Origin: an uncultured Bryobacterales bacterium
GTDB lineage: Bacteria; Acidobacteriota; Terriglobia; Bryobacterales; UBA6623
Assembly: GCA_958295955.1 (NCBI GenBank)
Contig: OY282420.1
Location: 1,440,435 to 1,504,434, forward strand
Direction of reading: 5' to 3'
Length of the DNA stretch: 64,000 bases
Shown piece after piece: positions 26,198 through 36,536 of the stretch. The position numbers were made by a program, and so were the translations under genes. The notes under the pieces are model-generated. The model was not told where the DNA came from and made no database searches. It worked only from the letters and a program-made list of their open reading frames with translations. Positions within the stretch are counted from its first letter, which is position 1; the number at the start of each line of letters is the position of its first letter.

Positions 26198-27511
26198 TCA
26201 AATCTCGAGCAGAATGCGCGGCGGGTCTTCGATCGTTTCCTTGACGTGCTTGAGAAAAGTGACCGCTTCGCGGCCGTCGATCAGGCGATGGTCGTAGGTC
26301 AGGGCGAGATACATCATCGGGCGGGCGGCGATTTGGCCGCCGCGGACGACTGCGCGCTGCTCGATGGCGTGCATGCCCAGGATGGCGCTTTGCGGCGAGT
26401 TGACGATCGGCATTGAGAGCATGGAGCCGTAGATGCCGCCGTTGCTGATGGTGAAGGTGCCTCCCTGAAGCTCTGAAAGCTCGATGCGGTTCTGCTTGGC
26501 GCGCGCGCCGAAGTCGGCGACCGCTTTCTCGATCTCGGCGAAGCTGCGCGATTGGGCGTTGCGGATGACCGGCACGACCAAACCCCGGCCGCCGCCCACG
26601 GCGATGCCGACGTCGCAGTAGTTGCGGTAAACGATATCGCTGCCGCGGATCATCGCATTGACCGCAGGAACCGCTTGCAGCGCTTGCACGCAGGCTTTCA
26701 CGAAAAACGACATGAAGCCGAGCTTGATGCCGTGGGTTTCGAGGAACCGTTCCCTATGCCTGGCGCGCAACTCGATCACCGCCGACATGTCCGCTTCGTT
26801 GAACGTCGTGAGCAGGGCGGCGTTTTGCTGCGCCTGCACCAGGTTGCGCGCGACCGCTTTGCGCAAAGGCGTCATGGAGACGACCTGCTCTGCGCGATCG
26901 CCGGCGGCCGGCGGCGCGGCGGCGGGCGGCGCAGTGGCGGGAGGCGGCGCAGTGGCGGGAGGCGGCGCAGTGGCGGGAGGCGGCGCAGTGGCGGGAGGCG
27001 GCGCAGTGGCGGGAGGCGGCGCAGTGGCGGGAGGAGCCGAGGCGGGAGGCGGCGCGGGCGGCGACGGGGGGGGCGGCGCCGAGCGCTTCGCGACTGCGCG
27101 CGCAGCGTCTTCCTTGAGCACGCGCCCGCCCGGGCCGGTTGCTTCGACTTCCGCCGCAGGCACGCCCCCTTGCGCCAGCACGCGTTTCGCAGCCGGCATG
27201 ACGCGCGGCTCCGCGGCCGGCGCCGGCGGGGAAACGGGCGGCGGCTTCCCGGTTGCCGGGGCGCGGTCTCCGGCGCTCTCTGCAATGACCGCGACGACGT
27301 CGCCGATCACCGCGGCCGCCCCGGTCGCCAATCGAATTTCCTGCAGAATCCCCGCCGCGGGCGCGGGCAACTCCATCGCCGCCTTATCCGTTTCGATCTC
27401 GACCAGCGTCTCGTCGATTTCCACGCGGTCGCCGACGTTCTTGCGCCACTCGCCGACTTGCACTTCGACGATCGATTCGCCCGCTTGCGGGATGGTTACT
27501 TCTACCGGCAT
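26198..27511 (-). CDS. sucB: Dihydrolipoamide succinyltransferase (E2 of 2-oxoglutarate dehydrogenase)
   Basis: 437 residues. The N-terminal lipoyl domain carries the lipoylated Lys43 in [10 protein letters not shown] peripheral-subunit-binding domain follows near 105-140 ([12 protein letters not shown] to GGRVLKEDA). A long Pro/Ala/Thr linker is partly made of six 18-base repeats. The catalytic domain ends with [17 protein letters not shown], holding the active-site His and Asp. It transfers succinyl groups to CoA. The E1 gene is 31 bases upstream, and E3 begins at or just after its stop. Neighbouring sucA favours 2-oxoglutarate over pyruvate. Confidence 0.94.
   Translation of the reverse strand: MPVEVTIPQAGESIVEVQVGEWRKNVGDRVEIDETLVEIETDKAAMELPAPAAGILQEIRLATGAAAVIGDVVAVIAESAGDRAPATGKPPPVSPPAPAAEPRVMPAAKRVLAQGGVPAAEVEATGPGGRVLKEDAARAVAKRSAPPPPSPPAPPPASAPPATAPPPATAPPPATAPPPATAPPPATAPPPATAPPAAAPPAAGDRAEQVVSMTPLRKAVARNLVQAQQNAALLTTFNEADMSAVIELRARHRERFLETHGIKLGFMSFFVKACVQALQAVPAVNAMIRGSDIVYRNYCDVGIAVGGGRGLVVPVIRNAQSRSFAEIEKAVADFGARAKQNRIELSELQGGTFTISNGGIYGSMLSMPIVNSPQSAILGMHAIEQRAVVRGGQIAARPMMYLALTYDHRLIDGREAVTFLKHVKETIEDPPRILLEI
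26931..27038 (-). repeat. Six 18-base tandem repeats in the sucB linker
   Basis: The unit GCAGTGGCGGGAGGCGGC starts at 26931, 26949, 26967, 26985, 27003 and 27021. It encodes a (PPPATA)n flexible tether between the binding and catalytic domains. Whole-unit gain or loss would stay in frame. Confidence 0.9.
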
Positions 27512-27542
27512 CGCATTTCCTTGTAGCGCACGATTCTCAGTG

Positions 27543-30416
<2,874 letters not shown>

Positions 30417-30470
30417 GGCGGCTTTCTTGCGCGCTGCCTTACCCCTGCGGCGGACGTGGAGGTCTCTTCC

Positions 30471-30499
30471 ATCTAAACACCGTGGACCACGGGCGTCAA
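30471..30499 (-). promoter_or_regulatory. Promoter of sucA-sucB-lpdA with internal palindrome
   Basis: On the minus strand TTGACG (30494-30499) and TTAGAT (30471-30476) are 17 bases apart. The spacer contains a palindrome, CCGTGG-A-CCACGG at 30480-30492, in the position of a repressor operator. Confidence 0.6.
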
Positions 30500-30544
30500 G
30501 GGATTCGAGACACAGACAGGGCCGAACATGCGATAAACGAGAGC

Positions 30545-31372
30545 ATGAGCAACGATGTTTGGGAACGACTTACATCCGGCGGCCTGTTTGTGATCGCGGG
30601 TCCCTGCGTGATCGAATCGGGCGGTCATGCCCTGAAGCTCGGTAGGGCGGTTGCCGCGGCCGCGGCGGCGGCCGGGCTTCCGGCGGTATTCAAGGCATCG
30701 TTCGACAAGGCAAACCGTACGCGCGTAGATGCGTTCCGCGGACCGGGACTGCAAGAGGGGCTGCGCATACTGAGCGCGGTGAAACGCGAGACCGGGCTGC
30801 CCGTGCTGACCGACGTTCACGAGACGCAGCAGGTCGCAGCCGCGGCCGAGGTCTGCGACGTCGTGCAGATTCCGGCCTTTCTCTGCCGCCAGACCGATCT
30901 GCTCGTTGCCGCCGGCAAGAGCGGCCGGATCGTCAATATCAAGAAGGGGCAGTTCCTCGCGCCGGAGGACATGCGTTACGCCGCCGGCAAGGCCGCTTCG
31001 ACGGGGAATGGAAAAATCCTGCTCACCGAACGCGGCAGCAGCTTCGGCTACCGCAATCTCGTGGTGGACTTCCGCGGGCCGGCAACGATGCGGAAGTTGG
31101 GTTATCCGGTGGTGCTCGATGTCACCCACAGCGTGCAATTGCCCGGCGCTCAAGGCGGCGCCGGCGGCGGACAGCCCGAGTTCATCGAGCCGCTGGCGCG
31201 CGCCGGCGTAGCCGTCGGGGTGGACGGCCTGTTCTGCGAAGTACACGATGCGCCCGCAACCGCCAAATCGGACGGCGCGAACGCCTTGCGTCTGGAATTG
31301 CTGCCCGCGCTGCTCGAGCGGCTGGCGGAACTGCGCCGATTGACGTCAAGCTGGGAGCGGCGCGGCGGCTAA
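30545..31372 (+). CDS. kdsA: 3-deoxy-8-phosphooctulonate (Kdo-8-phosphate) synthase
   Basis: 275 residues from the ATG at 30545 (an upstream ATG at 30482 gives a leader unlike the family). The enzyme condenses phosphoenolpyruvate with arabinose-5-phosphate to make Kdo-8-phosphate for lipopolysaccharide. Motifs: FVIAGPCVIESGGHAL, FKASFDKANRTR, VLTDVHETQQ, IPAFLCRQTDLL, NIKKGQFLAPEDM and VVLDVTHSVQLPG. The Cys in the ERGSSFGYRNLVVDF region of metal-dependent forms is absent (residue before it is Ser/Gly), suggesting the metal-independent class, though I cannot be certain by eye. kdsB is at 59457. Confidence 0.95.
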   Translation: MSNDVWERLTSGGLFVIAGPCVIESGGHALKLGRAVAAAAAAAGLPAVFKASFDKANRTRVDAFRGPGLQEGLRILSAVKRETGLPVLTDVHETQQVAAAAEVCDVVQIPAFLCRQTDLLVAAGKSGRIVNIKKGQFLAPEDMRYAAGKAASTGNGKILLTERGSSFGYRNLVVDFRGPATMRKLGYPVVLDVTHSVQLPGAQGGAGGGQPEFIEPLARAGVAVGVDGLFCEVHDAPATAKSDGANALRLELLPALLERLAELRRLTSSWERRGG

Positions 31373-31566
31373 AGCGCATAGTGCGCGGGCCTGTCGCCGC
31401 GCTTCGTGGGCTTGCGGCCGCCGGAGGGGACGATCAGGGACGCGACGATCGTCGCGGCGGCGCGGGCGAAGGCGGAGCATCCGTTTCAGTAGGTAAAACG
31501 GCGCTTCGGCCAGGCCCAGGCGCCTACCGCGGCTTGGCCAAGAACAGGGAGCGGATCGGTCTGCCG

Positions 31567-31591
31567 TTGGGCTGCGCCAAGCGCAGCCCAA
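31567..31591. terminator. Hairpin with perfect 11-base stem and 3-base loop
   Basis: TTGGGCTGCGC and GCGCAGCCCAA flank the loop CAA. It lies about 195 bases after the kdsA stop. No T-run follows on either strand, so it would be a non-classical terminator or simply a stable fold. Confidence 0.4.
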
Positions 31592-31645
31592 GACCGTCTG
31601 CGCGGGGCGGCAAGAGCGGAAAACGGAGAGCGCGCCGCCCGCGCC

Positions 31646-31688
31646 CGGTCAACGGCATAACGCGTGGAGCGGGTTTTGCCGTTGACCG
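31646..31688. repeat. Perfect 12-base inverted repeat, 19-base loop
   Basis: CGGTCAACGGCA and TGCCGTTGACCG enclose 19 bases that include TTT near the right arm. It is 36 bases downstream of the NHL-protein stop, so it may end that transcript. Confidence 0.45.
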
Positions 31689-31723
31689 CGCGGAGCTCTT
31701 CCGCAGTCATCCCGCGGCGCCCG

Positions 31724-34051
31724 TCACTCCACGGCAATAGTGAAGCCGGGTTGGCTCGCTTTGCCGCCTATGGAGATGATCACCTCCGCGGCGGCGGACG
31801 GCTCGATGCCTGCGGGAACTTCGACCAGCAGCAGGTTCACCGCCGCCAGCATCGGCGCCAAGCCCGAGAACAGCACGCCGTCCGCGGCGACCTCCACGCC
31901 GCCGATGCTGACTCGCGGGCGCTCCGTCGTGCGCCGCAGCGCTATGTTCGACCCGTCGGCCAAGCAGACCCCGTCCGGCGCGCACGAGTTCTCCCCGTCG
32001 GCCAACGGCGGGTCCACCGGCCCCAGCCCCGTGGCGTAAATCTCCAGCACGTCCCCGGCCCGCGCCGGACGGCTTTGTCCGACCACGCCGCGCGGCGCCG
32101 CGAGAGTTCCCACCCCCGCCAGCAGCACTGCCGCCTGGGCCGTTGCCGCGCCCGGCACCATGAACACGCCCGGCGCATAGGCGGCTATCCAGAAACGCCG
32201 CGGATAACTGCTGCCCTCGGCCGTCTCCACCACCACCGTCGCCAAAGCGGTTCCGCCCGCCTCGAGCGCCTCCCTGCCCAACAGCGAGGGCAACTGCGCT
32301 TCGATGCGCTGCGGGCCCACAGAGAGCAGCCGCGCTTGCAGGCCGTCGAACTGCACGGTGACCCCGCCCAAGCTCGCCGGCAGCGGGAAACCTTGCGCCG
32401 CATACGCTTCTCCGTCGGTGAAATTCTTGCCCCGGACCACCACCAGCGAACCCGCCGCCAGCGGCAGCAACCGCGGGCCGAACAGCCGCCGCTCGCCGAA
32501 AGCGCTCAGCACCGCCGCGTTGACCACGCCGTGCTGCGACACCGTCGGACCCGCGGCCGGCTGCACGGTCAAGGCGATCCGCACCCGCGCCGTCAACCGC
32601 TCCCCGGAGCGCACGTACAGAAGCGCCTCGCGCCGCCCTACGCGCAGCCCCGCAGGATCCACCGTGACCGTAACCACCGTTTCTTCGTCCTCCTCCAGGC
32701 TGCCGCTCGCCGGCTCGACGGCGATCCAACGCTGCGCGGGCTGCACGCGGAAATCCACATCGCCGTTCTCGGCGTACAAGACGACCTCCTGCGTTGCCGG
32801 CGCGTCGTCTTGCCGCAGCACGAAGGCCAACCCCAAGGTTCGCGCGAGCGCCGCCGGTTCCGGCGCGGGCCCCTCCCCCGCGGGCGGCGGCGCGGGCGGC
32901 CCCACCTTGCGGATGCGGCTATTGCCCCATTCGGCGATGTACAAGTTGCCCGAACCGTCCATCACCACGTCTCGGGGGCGGTTCAGTCGCGCCGCCGCGG
33001 CCGGGCCGCCGTCCCCGCCGTAGGCGCGCGTCCCGGTTCCCACCACCGTGGTGATGACCCCCGCAGCGTTCACCTTGCGGATGCGGTTGTTGTTGAAATC
33101 GGCGACGTACAGGTTGCCCGCTCCGTCCGCGGCCACGCCATGGGGGGAGTCCAGTTGCGCCGCCGTGGCCTGGCCGCCGTCCCCGCCGTAGTCGGCCGCC
33201 CCGTTACCCGCCACGGTGGAGATCACCCCCGCGGAGTTCACCTTGCGGATGCGGTTGTTGTTCCCATCGGCGATGTACAGGTTGCCCGCGCCGTCCGCCG
33301 CCACGCCGGTGGGGGAGCTCAGTTGCGCCGCCGCGGCCTGGCCGCCGTCCCCGCCGTAGCCGGCCGCCCCGTTGCCCGCCACGGTGGAGATATTCCCCGC
33401 GGCGTTCATCTTGCGGATGCGGTGGTTTCCGTAATCGGCGATGTACAGGTTGCCCGCGCCGTCCAGCGCCAGGTCATAGGGGTAGTCCAGTCGCGCATTC
33501 ACGGCCGCGCCGCCGTCCCCGCCGTAACCGCGCGTCCCGGTTCCCGCCACCGTGGAGATATCCCCCGCGGCGTCCACCTTGCGGATGCGGTGGTTGTGGA
33601 AATCGGCGATGTACAGGTTGCCCGCGCCGTCCGCCGCCACGCCGAAGGGTAATTGCAGTTGCGCATCCACGGCCGCGCCGCCGTCCCCGCCGGAGCCGCG
33701 CGTCCCGTTGCCCGCCACCGTAGAGATCACTCCCGCGGAGTTCACCTTGCGGATGCGGTGGCTGCCCGTATCGGCGATGTACAGGTTGCCCGCGCCGTCC
33801 AGCGCCACGCCATAGGGGTCGCTCACTTGCGCATCCACGGCTGGGCCGCCGTCCCCGCCGAAGGTGGCTATCCCGGTTCCCGCCACCGTCTCGATGATCC
33901 AGTCATCTGCGGACTGCGCCCCGGCAACTGTCGCCGACAGCGCGGCGAGGAGCAGTGAAGAGTGGAAATAGCAAGACCGCCTGTGCGGGGGGGGGGGGGG
34001 CAAGAGCGGGTAACTTGAAGCAGCGAAGAGATACAACGAAAGTCTGAACAA
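31724..34051 (-). CDS. Secreted NHL-repeat protein with TIGR03437-like C-terminal domain
   Basis: 775 residues as an open frame from a TTG at 34051; the real start is unsettled (see the 14-base homopolymer). The hydrophobic stretch SSLLLAALSATVAGAQS looks like the end of a signal peptide. Six NHL repeats follow, each with a GNLYIAD-type strand and an RIRKV-type strand (about 32900-33870 on the DNA), forming a beta-propeller. After a proline-rich linker come Ig-like beta segments and a C-terminal domain of the TIGR03437 type, with FTDGEAYAAQGFPLPASLGG, GLGPVDPP and VSIGGVEVAADGVLFSGL. Such proteins are a Solibacter-group hallmark and are probably extracellular. Ligand unknown. Confidence 0.82.
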   Translation of the reverse strand: MFRLSLYLFAASSYPLLPPPPPHRRSCYFHSSLLLAALSATVAGAQSADDWIIETVAGTGIATFGGDGGPAVDAQVSDPYGVALDGAGNLYIADTGSHRIRKVNSAGVISTVAGNGTRGSGGDGGAAVDAQLQLPFGVAADGAGNLYIADFHNHRIRKVDAAGDISTVAGTGTRGYGGDGGAAVNARLDYPYDLALDGAGNLYIADYGNHRIRKMNAAGNISTVAGNGAAGYGGDGGQAAAAQLSSPTGVAADGAGNLYIADGNNNRIRKVNSAGVISTVAGNGAADYGGDGGQATAAQLDSPHGVAADGAGNLYVADFNNNRIRKVNAAGVITTVVGTGTRAYGGDGGPAAAARLNRPRDVVMDGSGNLYIAEWGNSRIRKVGPPAPPPAGEGPAPEPAALARTLGLAFVLRQDDAPATQEVVLYAENGDVDFRVQPAQRWIAVEPASGSLEEDEETVVTVTVDPAGLRVGRREALLYVRSGERLTARVRIALTVQPAAGPTVSQHGVVNAAVLSAFGERRLFGPRLLPLAAGSLVVVRGKNFTDGEAYAAQGFPLPASLGGVTVQFDGLQARLLSVGPQRIEAQLPSLLGREALEAGGTALATVVVETAEGSSYPRRFWIAAYAPGVFMVPGAATAQAAVLLAGVGTLAAPRGVVGQSRPARAGDVLEIYATGLGPVDPPLADGENSCAPDGVCLADGSNIALRRTTERPRVSIGGVEVAADGVLFSGLAPMLAAVNLLLVEVPAGIEPSAAAEVIISIGGKASQPGFTIAVE
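33987..34000 (-). repeat. Homopolymer of 14 C in the 5' part of the NHL-protein gene
   Basis: Fourteen consecutive G on the plus strand (C on the coding strand) encode part of a proline run. Upstream, a GTG at 34067 with GAGGAG seven bases before it has the better initiation site, but with 14 C it is out of frame with the body. With 13 C it would be in frame. This is the layout of a slipped-strand switch, or of a sequencing length error. Confidence 0.85.
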
Positions 34052-34119
34052 GTGTGGAACAGGTCACTACAGGACTCCTCTGGCGTAGGTTTTGATTGGT
34101 TTGGATTTTGACCTTGGGC

Positions 34120-35262
34120 TCAGGAATGATGAGCCGGCGGACATTGCGGATCTGAAGCACGCGGCCAACAATCGCCGCGCGCGCAAACGGTCACCTCGAT
34201 CGGACGGCTGAAATTGATGATGTATCCGCCGTTCAGCGGGTCATGGCGCATGGGCTGCACCTCGCCAGACGACGAAATCGCCCGCGAGAGCAGCGCATGC
34301 TTGCCTTCGGCGGAGACTTCCCAACAGGCTCTCCAGGTCGTCCAACAATACGGTTCCTGCGGGCCGGTCAACTCGACGCGGCGCCAGGAGCATCCTCCGT
34401 CGCAACTGAATTCGACGGCGGCCACCGTCTCGCTGCCCGCCCAGGCGATGCCTTCGACGTAATGGCGCCCCGCCTTGAGCGTCTCGGCATGGACGGGCCG
34501 GATGATTTCAGACTTGGGCCGCATGGCGGCGACGATTTCGCAGCTCTTGCCGAAGCTCGAATGGCGCTCGACCGTGTATTTCACCGTTTGGAAATAGCCG
34601 TCGAAAGGCCGGTCGATGAATGCCGCGCCGGCGAGCCATTTGACCGAGGCGACGCCGTACCATCCGGGCATGATGAGCCGGGCCGGGCGGCCGTGCCCCG
34701 GCGTCAGCGGCTCTCCGTTCATGCGCAGCGCCACGACCGTGTCCGGGTGCAGCGCCACGTCCAGCGGCAGGCTGCGGGCGAACGAAATCTCTCCCTCGAC
34801 GCCGCCTTCCCGCCCCTGGTCGGCGCCTTGGAAGACTATTTCAAGCGCGCGCTCGTCGATTTGCCGGTTCTCGACCAAGTCGCGGAACGAGACGCCCGAC
34901 CACTCGGCGTTGCCCACCGCCCCGCGGCCCCACTGCACGCCGGCCGCCCGTTGCTCCAGATACGAGCGGCCGTTGCCGGCGCATTCCAACGTGGCGAAAA
35001 CGCTGCGCTGCGGCATGGCGTCCAACTCGTCCCAGCGGAACTCGGCCGCGCTGTCGATGCAGCCGGTCAGCCGCAGGCGCCAAGCGGCCAAGTCGATTTG
35101 CGGTACGGCGAAATGGTTGCGTACGAAAAAAGATTCCGTCGGGGTAATCCAACCGCGTTGGGCGTCCAGCGGCGTTTCGCTGTTTTCGGGCGCTGTGGTG
35201 ACGATTTTGCGCGGGCTGTCGGCCGGCGGCGGAACGGGGTTAGCGGGAGCAACGCTGGACAT
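34120..35262 (-). CDS. Molybdopterin-dependent oxidoreductase, sulfite oxidase-like
   Basis: 380 residues from the ATG at 35262 (GTG at 35289 is an alternative). The Moco domain begins near residue 35 and contains the molybdenum-binding Cys94 in LECAGNGR, preceded by FFVRNHFAVP and followed by GARLIMPGWYG-like sequence (HGRPARLIMPGWYGVASVKW). The C-terminal Ig-like dimerisation domain includes VEFSCDGGCSWRRVEL. This two-domain order is that of sulfite oxidase and assimilatory nitrate reductase-like enzymes without a haem domain. There is no signal peptide, so the protein seems cytoplasmic. Oxidation of sulfite released from organosulfur compounds would fit, but the substrate is not proven. 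Confidence 0.85.
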   Translation of the reverse strand: MSSVAPANPVPPPADSPRKIVTTAPENSETPLDAQRGWITPTESFFVRNHFAVPQIDLAAWRLRLTGCIDSAAEFRWDELDAMPQRSVFATLECAGNGRSYLEQRAAGVQWGRGAVGNAEWSGVSFRDLVENRQIDERALEIVFQGADQGREGGVEGEISFARSLPLDVALHPDTVVALRMNGEPLTPGHGRPARLIMPGWYGVASVKWLAGAAFIDRPFDGYFQTVKYTVERHSSFGKSCEIVAAMRPKSEIIRPVHAETLKAGRHYVEGIAWAGSETVAAVEFSCDGGCSWRRVELTGPQEPYCWTTWRACWEVSAEGKHALLSRAISSSGEVQPMRHDPLNGGYIINFSRPIEVTVCARGDCWPRASDPQCPPAHHS

Positions 35263-35339
35263 GGCCGCATTGTGCCATGCGCAAATCACCTTTGCAAGCG
35301 TTTATCTCCTTTTTTTTCAACAATTTAAACCCTATCTCG

Positions 35340-35400
35340 CCGATCGGGATAGTAGCTTTTCAACCGTCCTTTACCGATCGGAATAGTCGACTTTCAACCG
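35340..35400. repeat. Imperfect 27-base direct duplication at the end of an oxidoreductase gene
   Basis: Positions 35340-35366 and 35374-35400 match at 23 of 27 bases with a period of 34. The second copy encodes the last residues of the oxidoreductase (LKVDYSDR); the first lies just beyond its stop, so the tail was duplicated locally. Confidence 0.7.
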
Positions 35401-36522
35401 CCCCCAAGTTGGCGGGGAGAGATGCGTATCGGGCGGCAGCGGCAGCTTGACGGGCCGCCTTTCCGCGAACGACAGATACGCGGCCTGGACGACTTCGAGC
35501 GCCTTGCAGCCGTCGTCTCCGCCGGCCATTGGCGGGTTCTCGCCGCGAACCGCGCCGAAAAAGTTGCGGAACTGTTCTTCGAACGTGCGCCGGCGCGGCG
35601 GCCAGATATTCACCCAGCCGGGGTCGAGGTCGCCCCACCAGCGCGCCGGCCGGGTCCAGGACAAGATCTCGGGCGGCAGCGCCTCCGCCGGGTCGTCTTC
35701 CAGAAAGATAGACAGCGGGGCGGATTGGAACGGCGCGGCGATGAACGCGCTTGCGCCCAGCACGGCCTTGGTTCCGAACCACATCGAGGGCGAGACGAAG
35801 GCGCGGGAGAAACGATGCCAGCTCAGCGAACCGACCGCGCCGGATTGCATCTTCAACATGAGGACTACGCTGTCGTCCATGCCGTGCGTTTCCAGAACGG
35901 ACGCCATCTCGACATAGACTTCGGCAACGTCGCCGAGCAGGGCGCGGGTTTCGTCGATACGGTGCTGGCCGACGTCGATCAGGGTGAATCCCCCGCCCTG
36001 CTTCGCGTTGAAGCGGTAGTTGCCCAAGCCGCCGGGGATGACCTCGAACGGCTCGCTGACGACTCCGTTGAAGGCATGCACGCTGCCCAGCAGTCCGGCG
36101 TCGAGCAGCGTCTTGACGCAGTTGTGCTCGGCGCTGAAGCGGTGGTGAAACCCGAGCTGCAAGACGCGCCCGGCCTGAGCCGCGGCCCGGCTCATGGCCT
36201 GCGCGTCGGCAAGCTTCAGGGCGATGGGCTTCTCGCACAAGACGTGGCGGCCGGCGGCGAAAGCGCACTCGACCTGCTCGCGGTGAAAAGCATTGGGAGA
36301 AGCGACGAGGACGGCTTCGACGCCGTCGGCGCGAATCGCCTCTTCCATCGAAGACGCCGTCAGGGCGATGTCGAAGTCGTCCGCCGCTTTGCGCGCGGCG
36401 TCCCGGCAGGGATCGAAAATGCTGACCGCCCTGCCCCCGGCGGCGGCAAGCGCGGGGAGGTGGCGGGCGGCGGCGACCGCTCCCGCGCCGAGAACCGCGA
36501 GTCCGATTGCGGGTTTTTCCAT
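35371..36522 (-). CDS. Gfo/Idh/MocA family oxidoreductase
   Basis: 383 residues from the ATG at 36522. It has a Rossmann start LAVLGAGAVAAARHLPAL at about 8-25 and the family segment VLCEKPIALKLADAQAM near 95. The C-terminal alpha/beta domain includes GGGFTLIDVGQHRIDETRALLG with the conserved Asp/His pair. There is no signal, so it is cytoplasmic, unlike the Tat-type member at 9129. It begins 14 bases after the sulfatase gene, which suggests joint use in degrading a sulfated sugar. Probable NAD(P)-dependent sugar oxidation or reduction; substrate unknown. Confidence 0.88.
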   Translation of the reverse strand: MEKPAIGLAVLGAGAVAAARHLPALAAAGGRAVSIFDPCRDAARKAADDFDIALTASSMEEAIRADGVEAVLVASPNAFHREQVECAFAAGRHVLCEKPIALKLADAQAMSRAAAQAGRVLQLGFHHRFSAEHNCVKTLLDAGLLGSVHAFNGVVSEPFEVIPGGLGNYRFNAKQGGGFTLIDVGQHRIDETRALLGDVAEVYVEMASVLETHGMDDSVVLMLKMQSGAVGSLSWHRFSRAFVSPSMWFGTKAVLGASAFIAAPFQSAPLSIFLEDDPAEALPPEILSWTRPARWWGDLDPGWVNIWPPRRRTFEEQFRNFFGAVRGENPPMAGGDDGCKALEVVQAAYLSFAERRPVKLPLPPDTHLSPPTWGRLKVDYSDR

Positions 36523-36536
36523 GGCGCGGGAAGCGG

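Larger units (their letters stand above)
31373..31723. other. Gene-free stretch between convergent kdsA and the NHL-protein gene
   Basis: 351 bases with no convincing gene: the short frames on both strands are arginine-rich and look like GC-bias artefacts. It contains two strong inverted repeats (31567-31591 and 31646-31688) which may serve as terminators. Confidence 0.6.

Noticed and set aside
31381-31740. Open frames in the gap after kdsA
   Set aside because: Both strands give low-complexity, arginine-rich products with no start signals; the gap is better read as non-coding.
32900-33870. Regularly spaced repeats that might be taken for a CRISPR array
   Set aside because: The repeats are about 165 bases long, in frame, and encode NHL propeller blades; there are no short palindromic repeats with unique spacers.
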